Shown piece by piece: positions 27,181-35,210 of a stretch of 64,000 bases of DNA (position 1 is its first letter; each line of letters opens with the position of its first letter). The position numbers and the translations under genes were made by a program. Where the stretch lies: contig CAWICN010000001.1 in the NCBI GenBank assembly GCA_963834725.1, forward strand, positions 682,001 to 746,000, in the 5' to 3' direction. Under the pieces are notes generated by a model, which saw only the letters and a list, made by a program, of their open reading frames with translations, searched no databases and was not told the origin of the DNA. This stretch comes from PALSA-693 sp963834725 (GTDB lineage: Bacteria; Actinomycetota; Acidimicrobiia; Acidimicrobiales; Palsa-688).

Positions 27181-27852
27181 GTGTTCACGGGGATCGTCGA
27201 GGAGATGGGAACCCTGGTCGCCACTGGTCCCATCGATTCAGGGGCCACCGATCAGGGCCGCCGGCTGGTCTTCTCGGCGGCCACCGTCAGGGAGGGCGCC
27301 CAGATTGGCGACTCCATCGCCGTCAACGGCTGCTGTCTCACCATCGTCAGCCTCGGCGCCGGCCGGTTTGCAGCCGATGCCGTTCCCGAAACTCTCGGGC
27401 GGACCAACCTCGGCGACCTGCGTCCCGGTGATCCCGTCAACCTGGAGCGCGCCGCCGAGCTCGGCAGCCGTCTGGGCGGCCACCTCGTCCAGGGGCATGT
27501 CGATGCGGTCGGCACCATCGTGGCGCCGGCGCCCGCCCTGGAGGTCCGCCTCGCCGGGCAGCTCACCACCTTTCTGGTCGAAAAGGGCTCGGTGACCGTC
27601 GACGGCGTCAGCCTGACAGTCGTCAGTGTGAGCGATGATGGCTTCTCGGTCGCGTTGGTCCCGCATACCCTGCAGGTCACCACCCTGGGCCGAAAGGCCT
27701 CCGGCGACCCCGTCAACGTGGAGGTCGACGTGATCGCAAAATACGCCGCCCGGCTCCTGCAGGCGGGCCTCGAGACCCCCTACCGTGCCGTCGGCGCCCC
27801 CTACCGTGCCGTCGGCGCCCAGGGCCCTGCGGCGACAACCGGGGAGGACTGA
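27181..27852 (+). CDS. ribE: Riboflavin synthase alpha chain
   Basis: Dismutates two molecules of 6,7-dimethyl-8-ribityllumazine to riboflavin. The product (223 aa) has two lumazine-binding repeats: FTGIVEEMG ... VNGCCLTIV in the first, GHLVQGHVDAVG ... VDGVSLTVV in the second. GTG start 4 nt after ribD. The C-terminus ends with two copies of a PYRAVGA unit (residues about 200-213) and a short acidic end; this tail is beyond the conserved fold. Confidence 0.94.
   Translation: MFTGIVEEMGTLVATGPIDSGATDQGRRLVFSAATVREGAQIGDSIAVNGCCLTIVSLGAGRFAADAVPETLGRTNLGDLRPGDPVNLERAAELGSRLGGHLVQGHVDAVGTIVAPAPALEVRLAGQLTTFLVEKGSVTVDGVSLTVVSVSDDGFSVALVPHTLQVTTLGRKASGDPVNVEVDVIAKYAARLLQAGLETPYRAVGAPYRAVGAQGPAATTGED
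27777..27818 (+). repeat. Two tandem 21-bp units at the ribE 3' end
   Basis: Each unit encodes PYRAVGA in frame. The pattern matches the in-frame repeat growth seen in carA, rpoZ and pheT, at an early two-copy stage. Confidence 0.8.
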
Positions 27853-27855
27853 TCC

Positions 27856-29073
27856 GTGCCCACCGCCAGCATCGAGGAGGCCATCGCCGCCATCGCCGCC
27901 GGTCGCATGGTGATCGTCGTCGACGACGAGGACCGGGAGAACGAGGGCGACCTCATCGTCGCCGCCGAGTACGCCACCCCGGACGTCATGGGGTTCTTCG
28001 TCCGCTACACCTCCGGGCTCATCTGCGCGTCGATCACCTCGCATCGGGCGGACGAGCTCGACCTGCCCTTGATGGTGGCCCGCAACACCGAATCCCAGCG
28101 GACGGCCTTCACGGTGACCGTTGACAAGCGCATGGGAACGACGACGGGGATTTCCGCTACGGACCGCTCGTTGACGGCCCGAGCTCTGGTCGACCCGGCC
28201 ACCAAGCCTGAGGACCTGAGCCGCCCTGGGCACCTTCACGTGCTGCGTGCCCGCGATGGGGGCGTGCTCAAACGGGCGGGCCACACCGAGGCCGCCGTCG
28301 ACCTGGCTCGCATGGCCGGGCTGACCCCCGCCGGCGTCCTGTGCGAGGTGGTCACCGATGATGGGCTCGGAATGGCCCGCCTGCCCGACCTGGAGAAGTT
28401 CGCGGCGCGCCATGACCTTCTGCTGGTGACCATCGCCGATCTCATCCGCCACCGGCGCCAGAACGAGCGGCTGGTCCGCCGGACGGCCGAGGCCCGGGTT
28501 CCGACCGAATACGGCGTGTTCCGCTGCATCGCCTATCAGAGCCTCATCGACCACGAGACTCACCTGGCCTTCGTGATGGGCGAGCCGGCTGGCCAGGAGG
28601 ACGTGCTGGTGCGGGTACACAGCGAGTGCCTGACCGGGGACGTGTTCGGCTCCCGACGCTGCGATTGCGGGGCCCAGCTCCACGCGGCCCTCCGGATGAT
28701 CGCGGACACCGGGCTCGGCACGGTGATCTACCTGCGCGGCCACGAAGGACGGGGTATCGGCATCACCCACAAGTTGCAGGCGTACGAGCTGCAGGACGGA
28801 GGATTGGACACCGTCGACGCCAACGTCGAGCTGGGCCTGCCCGTCGACAGCCGGGAGTACGGCATCGGCGCCCAGATCCTGGTGGACCTGGGTATCACCA
28901 CCATGCGCCTGATGACCAACAACCCCGCCAAGCGGGGCGGCCTCGAGGGCTTCGGGCTGCAGATCGTCGAGCGAGTGCCCATTCACACCATCCCCAACGA
29001 GGAGAACATCCGCTACCTCCGGACCAAGCGCGACCGGCTCGGCCATCTGTTCGACGAGGGAGGAGTCTCGTGA
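27856..29073 (+). CDS. ribBA: Bifunctional 3,4-dihydroxy-2-butanone-4-phosphate synthase / GTP cyclohydrolase II
   Basis: Supplies both precursors of riboflavin. The RibB domain (1-200) has the acidic metal site DDEDRENEGDLI (near 23) and FTVTVDKR. The RibA domain (205-405) has the zinc cysteines in HSECLTGDVFGSRRCDCG and the GTP-binding YLRGHEGRGIG. 405 aa. ATG or GTG start 3 nt after ribE; overlap of 4 nt with ribH. Confidence 0.95.
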   Translation: MPTASIEEAIAAIAAGRMVIVVDDEDRENEGDLIVAAEYATPDVMGFFVRYTSGLICASITSHRADELDLPLMVARNTESQRTAFTVTVDKRMGTTTGISATDRSLTARALVDPATKPEDLSRPGHLHVLRARDGGVLKRAGHTEAAVDLARMAGLTPAGVLCEVVTDDGLGMARLPDLEKFAARHDLLLVTIADLIRHRRQNERLVRRTAEARVPTEYGVFRCIAYQSLIDHETHLAFVMGEPAGQEDVLVRVHSECLTGDVFGSRRCDCGAQLHAALRMIADTGLGTVIYLRGHEGRGIGITHKLQAYELQDGGLDTVDANVELGLPVDSREYGIGAQILVDLGITTMRLMTNNPAKRGGLEGFGLQIVERVPIHTIPNEENIRYLRTKRDRLGHLFDEGGVS

Positions 29074-29537
29074 CGGTGTACGAGGGCCATCTGCGGGGCG
29101 AGGGGCTCCGGGTGGCGATCGCCGCCAGCCGCTTCAACGGGACCATCGTGGTGCGGCTGCTCGACGGGGCCCTCGACGGCCTGCGCCGCCACGGGGTGGA
29201 TCCCGAGGCTATCGACGTGGCCTGGGCGCCCGGAGCCCTCGAGCTTCCGCTGATCGCCGCCCGCCTGGCAGCCACCGGCCTCTACGACGCGGTGATCACC
29301 GTCGGGGCGGTCATCCGGGGTGCCACCAGCCACTACGACCTGGTGGCGGCCCAGTGCGCGGCGGGCGTACAGCGGGCTCAGCTCGACGCCGGGGTGCCGG
29401 TCGTCTTCGGGGTGCTCACCACCGACACGATCGAGCAGGCCGTCGAACGGTCCGGCACCAAGGCCGGCAACAAGGGCTTTGAGGCTGCCGCGGCCGCCAT
29501 CGAGATGGCCAACCTGCTGGCCCAGCTGCCCAAGTAG
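29070..29537 (+). CDS. ribH: 6,7-dimethyl-8-ribityllumazine synthase
   Basis: Penultimate riboflavin step; forms icosahedral or pentameric shells. The product (155 aa) has the SRFN start motif (near 20), GAVIRGATSHYDLV with the catalytic His (near 85) and VVFGVLTTDTIEQA. GTG start overlapping the ribBA stop by 4 nt, with GGAGG upstream. Its last codons and stop are duplicated directly downstream. Confidence 0.95.
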   Translation: MTVYEGHLRGEGLRVAIAASRFNGTIVVRLLDGALDGLRRHGVDPEAIDVAWAPGALELPLIAARLAATGLYDAVITVGAVIRGATSHYDLVAAQCAAGVQRAQLDAGVPVVFGVLTTDTIEQAVERSGTKAGNKGFEAAAAAIEMANLLAQLPK

Positions 29538-29554
29538 CCAGCTGCCCAAATAGC
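29523..29554 (+). repeat. 16-bp duplication of the ribH stop region
   Basis: CAGCTGCCCAAGTAGC (29523-29538) is followed at once by CAGCTGCCCAAATAGC. Both copies hold an in-register TAG, so the ribH end was duplicated after its stop. Confidence 0.85.
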
Positions 29555-29605
29555 TCCGGGCCGGGTGGGGGAGGCAACCGCGCCGAGGAGCCGGGCCCGT
29601 CGCAG

Positions 29606-29611
29606 TAGGGT
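29606..29611 (+). promoter_or_regulatory. Likely -10 box of leaderless hisG transcript
   Basis: TAGGGT with 8 nt to GTG 29620; no ribosome-binding sequence is present. Confidence 0.5.
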
Positions 29612-29619
29612 TCCGCCTC

Positions 29620-30495
29620 GTGCTGCGCCTGGTACTCCCGAAGGGCTCACTCGAGCGGGCCACCCTGGACCTCTTCGAAGCTGCCGACCTGGCCGTCCAG
29701 CGAGTCTCCGACGTGGACTACCGGGCCGCCATCGACGACCCGCGGGTCTCGGAGGTGCGGATCCTGCGCCCGCAGGAGATACCGGAGTACGTGGCGGAGG
29801 GCCTGTTCGACCTGGGGATCACCGGGCGGGACTGGATCGAGGAGACCGAGTCCAAGGTGACGACGCTCGGCGAGCTGCGCTACAGCAAGGCCACCTCGCG
29901 TCCCATCCGGCTGGTCCTGGCCGTGAGCGAGAGCTCCTCCGTACGGACCGTCCGGGAGCTGCCGGCCGGGGTGCGGGTCTCGACCGAGTACCCCGGTCTG
30001 ACCCGCCGGTTCCTGGCCGCCCACGGGGTCGAGGCGGACGTGCGCCTGTCGTACGGGGCCACCGAGGCAAAGGTCCCGGAGATCGCCGACGCCGTCGTCG
30101 AGATCACCGAGACGGGGAGAGCGCTGCGAGCCGCCGGCCTGCGCATCATCGACACCGTGCTCGAGTCGTACACCGAGTTGATCGCCAACCCGGTCTCCTA
30201 TGCCGACGACGTCAAACGTCATGCCATGGAGCAGTTGCAGTCGCTCCTGAACGGAACCCTGATCGCCCGGGGCCGGGTGCTGGTCAAGCTCAACGTGGCC
30301 GAGCCCGACCTGGACGCCATCATCCCGCTGCTTCCGGCCATGAAGTCGCCGACCGTGTCGAAACTTTTCGGTGAGGAGGCCTTCGCGGTGGAAGCGGTGG
30401 TGCCGAAGCACACCATCAACACCCTCATTCCGGCCCTCAAGGACCACGGGGCGACCGACATCATCGAGCTGCCGATCGCCAAGATCGTGCCATGA
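29620..30495 (+). CDS. hisG: ATP phosphoribosyltransferase, long form
   Basis: First step of histidine synthesis, joining ATP and PRPP. The 291-aa product has a catalytic part with LVLPKGSLERAT at the start and the PRPP-binding ADAVVEITETGRALRAAGL near 145. The C-terminal ACT-like regulatory domain (about 215-291) is present, so this is the histidine-inhibited long form without HisZ. GTG start. No other his gene is nearby, which is common in actinobacteria. Confidence 0.95.
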   Translation: MLRLVLPKGSLERATLDLFEAADLAVQRVSDVDYRAAIDDPRVSEVRILRPQEIPEYVAEGLFDLGITGRDWIEETESKVTTLGELRYSKATSRPIRLVLAVSESSSVRTVRELPAGVRVSTEYPGLTRRFLAAHGVEADVRLSYGATEAKVPEIADAVVEITETGRALRAAGLRIIDTVLESYTELIANPVSYADDVKRHAMEQLQSLLNGTLIARGRVLVKLNVAEPDLDAIIPLLPAMKSPTVSKLFGEEAFAVEAVVPKHTINTLIPALKDHGATDIIELPIAKIVP

Positions 30496-30734
30496 TGAAG
30501 TCCCGCCGGCTGATCGGGACGGTGGTCAGCTTCGACGAGGCCGTCGGCCTGGGCGGCATCGAGGCGGATGGGGCCGCAGGGAGTGAAGGAGGGACGCCCC
30601 ACTTCCCGTTCCACTGCACCCAGATCGCGGACGGCACCCGGGCGGTGGCCGTCGGCACCCGGGTCAGCTTCGGGTTGCTGGCAGGCCGGGCCGGGCGGTG
30701 GGAGGCCGCCGACATCCGGACGGCCGCCGGTTGA
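30492..30734 (+). CDS. Small cold-shock-domain-like protein
   Basis: The 80-aa product starts RLIGTVVSFDEAVGLGGIEA and continues with FPFHCTQIADGTRAVAVGTRVSFGLL, the shape of a cold-shock OB fold, but with the RNP-1 motif weakened. The ATG overlaps the hisG stop (ATGA), so the two are translationally coupled. Function unknown; RNA or DNA binding is inferred from the fold only. Confidence 0.7.
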   Translation: MMKSRRLIGTVVSFDEAVGLGGIEADGAAGSEGGTPHFPFHCTQIADGTRAVAVGTRVSFGLLAGRAGRWEAADIRTAAG

Positions 30735-31044
30735 GGTGACGTCGCTGCCGGCCCGAGCCGGGCAGGCCTGCCTTCGGCGAGGTCCGGGCGCCGGCCGGGG
30801 TGAGGGGGCCTCGCCGGCCGGGGCGAACCCGTCGGCGGCGATATACCGGCGCCGGCCGGTTGAGGAAGCGTTGCCGGCCCGGGTGGGCCCGCCTCGGCTG
30901 GATTGTGTTATGAAAACCGCGTAATACACGACAAATATAACACAATGGTATGGCGGCTAAGCGCCGGCATGTCGACGGGGGACCAGATGGACGACTGGCG
31001 CCTGCGGACGGCAGAGTGGTCAACCCGTCAGTCGGACCGTGCGG
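30735..31044. other. Intergenic region with GC-rich repeats and an AT-rich palindrome
   Basis: The left part carries three spaced copies of CGCCGGCCGG followed by GG or TT and GAGG-like sequence, able to form several GC hairpins that may end hisG transcription. The right part is a sharp AT-rich island (30903-30945). An ORF across it towards 31166 has no family features and I do not call it. Confidence 0.6.
30903..30945. repeat. AT-rich inverted repeat
   Basis: TTGTGTTAT (30903-30911) and ATAACACAA (30937-30945) are perfect inverted 9-mers 25 bp apart, with a further TAATACAC between them. It could be a regulator site or a bidirectional terminator between the converging hisG and DUF1844 units. 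Confidence 0.6.
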
Positions 31045-31554
31045 TTAGGGGGTCGCCTCGGCGGCACCCTCGCCTGCGCTGGCCCCGCTGGCCCGGCTGG
31101 CCCGGCTGGCCCCGCTGGCCCCGCTGGCCCGATGAAGCTGCACATAGGCCATGCGCAGCTGGCTGAGACCATCCGACAGCTGGGGGTGAGCGTCCCCGAG
31201 GCGCTCGCCGAGGACGTCGACGAGCGCGGCCAGGGCGTCGATGGCCAGGCGAGCCTGCGGGAGCTGTGGAGGTTGCAGAGACAGGTGCAAGGCGGCCAGC
31301 TCGAACAGGCCAAAAGCGTGGTTGGCTACGACCACCTCGGCGGGAGTGCGGGCCAGCTCATCGCGCAGCCGGTTCATCTCGGCGCGCAACTCCTCCTCGC
31401 TCAGCTCGCCTTCCGGGCCGAGGCCACCCCCACCGCCGCCACCCCGGCCGCCGGGCGGTGCACCCGCGGGCGGGGTGCCTGCAGATGGAGTGCCAGTCGG
31501 CGGCGGATCCCGGCGGATCGGTCGTTCGCCTCCGGGCGTCCAAAGCGTGCTCAT
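31045..31554 (-). CDS. DUF1844-type conserved protein
   Basis: The 169-aa protein has a Pro/Gly-rich N-terminus (residues 1-50), a conserved core (LSEEELRAEMNRLRDELARTPAEVVVANHAFGLFELAALHL and LAIDALAALVDVLGERLG, about 52-140) and a tail of Gly-Ala-Ser and Arg-Ala-Ser triplets. The core matches what I recall as DUF1844, often encoded beside infC in actinobacteria. Function unknown. The ATG at 31554 lies 6 nt from a minus-strand TAGGGT box, so it is probably leaderless and divergent from infC. Confidence 0.78.
   Translation of the reverse strand: MSTLWTPGGERPIRRDPPPTGTPSAGTPPAGAPPGGRGGGGGGGLGPEGELSEEELRAEMNRLRDELARTPAEVVVANHAFGLFELAALHLSLQPPQLPQARLAIDALAALVDVLGERLGDAHPQLSDGLSQLRMAYVQLHRASGASGASRASRASGASAGEGAAEATP
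31078..31131 (-). repeat. Six tandem 9-bp repeats in the DUF1844 gene tail
   Basis: Units of GCTGGCCC(C/G)(plus-strand reading) encode Gly-Ala-Ser or Arg-Ala-Ser triplets near the protein C-terminus. The frame is kept. Confidence 0.85.
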
Positions 31555-31560
31555 TGCGCT

Positions 31561-31566
31561 ACCCTA
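31561..31566 (-). promoter_or_regulatory. Likely -10 box of leaderless DUF1844 transcript
   Basis: TAGGGT on the minus strand with 6 nt to the ATG at 31554. Confidence 0.5.
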
Positions 31567-31642
31567 TGTTGAAAACCGAATACGGGAAGCGGGGTTCTCG
31601 CCCCCACCCGGCCACCCACGACGGAAACGATCTGAGGTGCGC

Positions 31643-31694
31643 CCGGGTCGTTCGACCCCAGGGCGGGCGTTGCTTCCTAGCGCCCGTCCTCTTT
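31643..31694 (+). promoter_or_regulatory. infC leader hairpins
   Basis: Two hairpins precede infC: GGGTC/GACCC around a GTTC loop near 31645-31658, then a 9-bp stem 31661-31669/31681-31689 (one G-U pair, 11-nt loop) followed by TCTTT. The second resembles a weak terminator, so the infC-rpmI-rplT operon may be attenuated, as described for this operon in other bacteria. Confidence 0.4.
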
Positions 31695-31731
31695 CGCGCC
31701 GTTAGAGGACCTTCCGAAGGAGTGATGCCGC

Positions 31732-32487
31732 ATAGCCACTGCACCTGACCAGAACGAGCACCGCACGAACGATCGGATCCGAGCCCGAGAAGTTTTGCTC
31801 ATCGACCCCGATGGCAAACAACTCGGGGTGAAGCCATTGCCCGAGGCGCTCAGCATCGCCCGACAAATGGATCTGGACCTGGTGGAGGTGGCCGCCGAAG
31901 CCAACCCACCGGTAACCCGGATCATGGATTACAACCGCTTCAAATACGAGGCGGCCCAGCGGGCTAAGGAGTCCCGGCGCAAGGCCACCAGCACAGGTAT
32001 CAAGGAGATGAAGTACCGGCCCAAGATCGGCGTCGGCGACTTCGACACCAAGACCCGGCAGGTGGCCCGCTTCCTCAACGAGGGTCACAAGGTGAAGATC
32101 ACGATCATGTTCCGGGGCCGGGAGATGAGCCATCCCGAGCTCGGAAAGCGAATTCTGGACCAGGTCGCCGAGACCGTGGCGGCGATCGCCAAGGTGGAGG
32201 CGGCGCCCAAGCTGGATGGTCGCAACATGGTGATGGTGCTGGCCCCGGACCGCCGGGGTCAGCGTAGACCATCCCCCAATGGGGCCGGGCCGAGCGGCGG
32301 AGCCCGTACGGCCGGGCGAGGCGACGGGGCCGAGGTGCGTTCGGACAGTGGCCGGGACGTACCGGATGGCACCGATTCCGCCGGCGGCACCACGGGTGCG
32401 GCCACCACGGTGGCGGCGCCGCCCGCCACGGCAGGGGCGATGAGCGGCAGCGACGAACGAAACAGCGGCGCAGCACCGATCCGCTGA
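31732..32487 (+). CDS. infC: Translation initiation factor IF-3, probable ATA start
   Basis: IF-3 proofreads start codon and initiator tRNA on the 30S subunit. The frame encodes TNDRIRAREVLLIDPDGKQLGV upstream of the first standard start, which is the conserved N-domain. The only start-like codon before it is ATA 31732, 9 nt after AAGGAG; an in-frame TGA lies at 31723. The ATG at 31725 is out of frame, only 2 nt from the ribosome site, and ends after seven codons. IF-3 genes often use rare AUU-type starts for self-control. The C-domain (KYRPKIGVGDFDTKTRQVARFLNEG) is normal; the last 75 residues form a low-complexity tail. Confidence 0.88.
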   Translation: MATAPDQNEHRTNDRIRAREVLLIDPDGKQLGVKPLPEALSIARQMDLDLVEVAAEANPPVTRIMDYNRFKYEAAQRAKESRRKATSTGIKEMKYRPKIGVGDFDTKTRQVARFLNEGHKVKITIMFRGREMSHPELGKRILDQVAETVAAIAKVEAAPKLDGRNMVMVLAPDRRGQRRPSPNGAGPSGGARTAGRGDGAEVRSDSGRDVPDGTDSAGGTTGAATTVAAPPATAGAMSGSDERNSGAAPIR

Positions 32488-32506
32488 CCACGAGGGGTTC
32501 CACACG

Positions 32507-32701
32507 ATGCCGAAGATGAAGACCGACAGAGGCGCCGCCAAGCGCTTCAAGATCACCGCCACGGGCCGGCTGCGCCGCCGTCAGGCCAACCGCAATCACC
32601 TCTTCGAGAAGAAGGCGTCCACCCGGACCCGCCGCCTGTCCCGAGAGGTGGACGTGGCACCCGCCGACGTCAAAGCAGCGAAGCGGCTTCTCGGCATCTG
32701 A
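32507..32701 (+). CDS. rpmI: 50S ribosomal protein L35
   Basis: Small basic 64-aa protein with the family sequence PKMKTDRGAAKRFKITATG and KKASTRTRRLS. ATG start 19 nt after infC. Middle gene of the conserved infC-rpmI-rplT operon. Confidence 0.97.
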   Translation: MPKMKTDRGAAKRFKITATGRLRRRQANRNHLFEKKASTRTRRLSREVDVAPADVKAAKRLLGI

Positions 32702-32767
32702 CCAGCTCGGTCGGGCGCTATGGCCCCGACGTTCTGTCGTATCCCAACAAGTTGAAAGGAGCTCTCG

Positions 32768-33154
32768 ATGGCCCGGGTAAAGCGTGCCGTCTCCAGCAAG
32801 AAGCACCGGCGCGCCGTGCTCGAACAAGCGCAGGGGTACTTCGGCAACAAGAGTCGCAGCTATCGTGCCGCCCACGAGCAGGTGATGCACTCGTTGCAGT
32901 ACGCCTATCGCGACCGGAGGGCTCGCAAAGGCGATTTTCGCCAACTGTGGATCCAGCGCATCAATGCCGCCGCCCGCCAGCACGGCATGAGCTACAGCCG
33001 GTTGATCGCCGGACTCCGCACGGCCGGCGTCGAGGTGGACCGCAAGGTGCTGGCCGATCTGGCGGTCCGCGACGATGCCGCCTTCGGCGCGCTGGTCGAT
33101 GTCGCCCGGGAGGCCCTGTCGGATCCAGCCGCCGCCGAGTCGGCGACGGCCTGA
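32768..33154 (+). CDS. rplT: 50S ribosomal protein L20
   Basis: 128-aa large-subunit protein, needed early in 50S assembly. It begins ARVKRAVSSKKHRRAVLEQAQGYFG and has YAYRDRRARKGDFRQLWIQRINAA. ATG start with an AAAGGAGC ribosome site. In several bacteria L20 represses this operon; no L20 mimic is evident here apart from the infC leader hairpins. Confidence 0.97.
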   Translation: MARVKRAVSSKKHRRAVLEQAQGYFGNKSRSYRAAHEQVMHSLQYAYRDRRARKGDFRQLWIQRINAAARQHGMSYSRLIAGLRTAGVEVDRKVLADLAVRDDAAFGALVDVAREALSDPAAAESATA

Positions 33155-33173
33155 CGCGGCCCGATCTGGACCG

Positions 33174-33989
33174 CTGACCGCGCTCAGCTTCCGCCACGAG
33201 GCCGTTCATCGGCTGCGGCGCCTGACCGGGCGTCGCAGTGTGCGCCAGGCGGAGGCCTGCTTTGTCGTGGAAGGGGCCAAGTTGCTCGGCGAGGCCCGGG
33301 CGGCCGGGGCCCGGATCGAGGCCGTTTATCTCGATAGCTCGGCGGCCAGCCCGGCCGACCACGAGCTGGCGGAGGCGTGCGGTCGTGAGGGAGCCCGTCT
33401 GTTCGAGGTGCGGTCCGGCGTTCTGGCCCGGGCGTGCGACACCGTCAGCGCCCCGCCGGTTGTGGCGATCGTTCGCACGGTCGATATCGGCCTCGCTCCA
33501 TTGGAGCGCCGCCGGCCGGATCTCGCCCTGGTCTGCATCGACGTCCGCGACCCTGGCAACCTTGGCACCATCATCCGGAGCGCCGGGGCCGCCGGAGCAG
33601 GAGCCGTCGTGTGTTGTGCCGGTTCGGTCGATCTGTTCAACCCGAAGACGGTTCGTGCCACGGCGGGAATGCTGTTCCACGTGCCCGTAGCCGCGGCCGG
33701 CGATCCGGTCGACGTGCTCGGCCAGTTGGGCCGGTGGGGGCTCCACCGCTGGGGCACCGCGGCCCGGTTCGGTTGCGATTACGCCGAAGCCGACCTGACC
33801 GCCCCGACGGCGCTGGTCCTCGGCAATGAAGGTCGCGGTCTCGCCGCCTCGCTCGCCGCCCATCTCGACGGAACGCTGTGCATTCCGATGGCCGGGCCGG
33901 CCGAGTCGCTCAACGTGGCCACCGCCGCCTCGGTGCTCTGCTTCGAGGCCGCCCGGCAGCGCCGGAACATCTCCCGCCGCCCCCAATGA
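33174..33989 (+). CDS. TrmH-family RNA 2'-O-ribose methyltransferase
   Basis: The 271-aa protein (from CTG 33174) has the substrate-binding L30e-like N-domain (LTGRRSVRQAEACFVVEGAKLL) and a SPOUT catalytic domain with motif 1 DVRDPGNLGTIIRSAGAAGAGAV, motif 2 LGNEGRGLAASL and motif 3 CIPMAGPAESLNVATAASVL. Such genes between rplT and pheS are usual in actinobacteria (TsnR/RlmB-like); the target base cannot be told. The start is uncertain: no ATG/GTG/TTG fits between the rplT stop and the conserved region, so CTG 33174, or an ATG inside rplT at about 33099, are candidates. Confidence 0.88.
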   Translation: MTALSFRHEAVHRLRRLTGRRSVRQAEACFVVEGAKLLGEARAAGARIEAVYLDSSAASPADHELAEACGREGARLFEVRSGVLARACDTVSAPPVVAIVRTVDIGLAPLERRRPDLALVCIDVRDPGNLGTIIRSAGAAGAGAVVCCAGSVDLFNPKTVRATAGMLFHVPVAAAGDPVDVLGQLGRWGLHRWGTAARFGCDYAEADLTAPTALVLGNEGRGLAASLAAHLDGTLCIPMAGPAESLNVATAASVLCFEAARQRRNISRRPQ

Positions 33990-34099
33990 CGCCGCCGTAA
34001 TCCGACCAGGAGCGACGCGTTTCCGTTTACCCTTCGTCCTATCCTGTCCCCTTCCCGCCGTCCGACCATTTTCCACCGATTGAACAGACTGCCAACGCC

Positions 34100-35203
34100 G
34101 TGACCGCCCATCCCCTACCCGATGTCCCCAACGCCGAGTCTCTGGGCGCTGCTCTTGACGCCATCGAAGCCGACGCCCTGACCCGGCTCGAGGCCGCGGC
34201 CGACGGATCCAGCCTGCGCGACGCTAGCCGCCAGGTGCTCGGAAAGCGCTCCGAGCTGGCCCACCTTCACACTCTGCTCCGGGACCTTCCGCCCGAGCAA
34301 CGCAAAGAGGTCGGGGCGTTGATCCACTCCGCTCAGACTCGCCTCCGCGAGCGAAGCGAAGCTCTCGCGGCCGCCTTCGAGCAGAAGGAACGACAGATCC
34401 GCCTCGGCACCGAGCGCCTCGACCTCACTGAGTTCACGAGCGGGTCGCCAACGGCGCCCCTGGCTGCCCTGGCACTCGGGCGCGGGCACCTCAACCTCGT
34501 CACCCAGACCCGGAACGAGCTCGAGGACACCTTCGTTGCCATGGGCTTCGCCGTCGCCGAGGGCCCCGAAGCCGAGACGGACTGGTACAACTTCGAGGCC
34601 CTCAACATGCCGCCGGCCCACCCGGCCCGCGGCATGTGGGACACGCTCTACCTCCGCCTCGGCCCGCCGGAAACTGTCCTTCTTCGGACCCACACCTCAC
34701 CGGTCCAGATCCGCTTGATGGAGTCTCAACCGCCACCCGTCTACGCGGTCATGCCCGGAAGGTGTTACCGCCGGGACACACCTGACGCCCGACACCTGCC
34801 GGTGTTTCACCAGATCGAAGGGCTCGTCGTGGACCGGGGGATCACCTTCGGGGATTTGGCGGGCACCATCGAAGCCTTCACGAACGCCTATTTCGGCCCG
34901 GGGATGCACTCGAGGCTGCGGCCCTCCTACTTCCCGTTCACCGAGCCGTCGGCCGAGTTCGAGGTGACCTGCCCCATCTGCGCGGGCGCCGGGTGCCGGA
35001 CCTGCAGCGGGTCCGGATGGATCGAGCTTGGTGGATGCGGCATGGTCGATCCCAACGTGTTCGCGGCCGTCGGCATCGATCCGGAGATGTACAGCGGTTT
35101 CGCCTTCGGTTTCGGGATCGACCGGCTGGCCCAGGTGCGCGTCGGCCTCGCCGACATGCGAACCCTGCTCGACAACGACGTGCGCTTCCTCAAGCAGTTC
35201 TGA
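34100..35203 (+). CDS. pheS: Phenylalanine-tRNA ligase alpha subunit
   Basis: Class II synthetase catalytic subunit. The 367-aa protein has the N-terminal coiled-coil domain (1-90), motif 2 (PGRCYRRDTPDARHLPVFHQIEG, near 215), the zinc-like insertion CPICAGAGCRTCSGSGWIELGGCGM (near 295, split here across motifs) typical of this subfamily, and motif 3 GFAFGFGIDRLAQ. GTG start. No T-box or Phe-rich leader peptide is seen in the 110-bp upstream gap. Confidence 0.96.
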   Translation: MTAHPLPDVPNAESLGAALDAIEADALTRLEAAADGSSLRDASRQVLGKRSELAHLHTLLRDLPPEQRKEVGALIHSAQTRLRERSEALAAAFEQKERQIRLGTERLDLTEFTSGSPTAPLAALALGRGHLNLVTQTRNELEDTFVAMGFAVAEGPEAETDWYNFEALNMPPAHPARGMWDTLYLRLGPPETVLLRTHTSPVQIRLMESQPPPVYAVMPGRCYRRDTPDARHLPVFHQIEGLVVDRGITFGDLAGTIEAFTNAYFGPGMHSRLRPSYFPFTEPSAEFEVTCPICAGAGCRTCSGSGWIELGGCGMVDPNVFAAVGIDPEMYSGFAFGFGIDRLAQVRVGLADMRTLLDNDVRFLKQF

Positions 35204-35210
35204 GGACACC

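Noticed and set aside
30903..31166. Plus-strand ORF across the AT palindrome and into the DUF1844 gene
   Set aside because: Its C-terminal Trp-Pro-Arg repeats are the antisense of the DUF1844 tail repeats, and it lacks a ribosome site or known domain.
31725..31748. Seven-codon ORF as a regulatory leader peptide gene
   Set aside because: Its ATG is only 2 nt from the ribosome site, too close for good initiation, so I keep it only as an alternative inside the infC finding.
33990..34099. T-box or Phe leader peptide before pheS
   Set aside because: No T-box motif, no Phe-rich short ORF and no clear terminator in the 110-bp gap.
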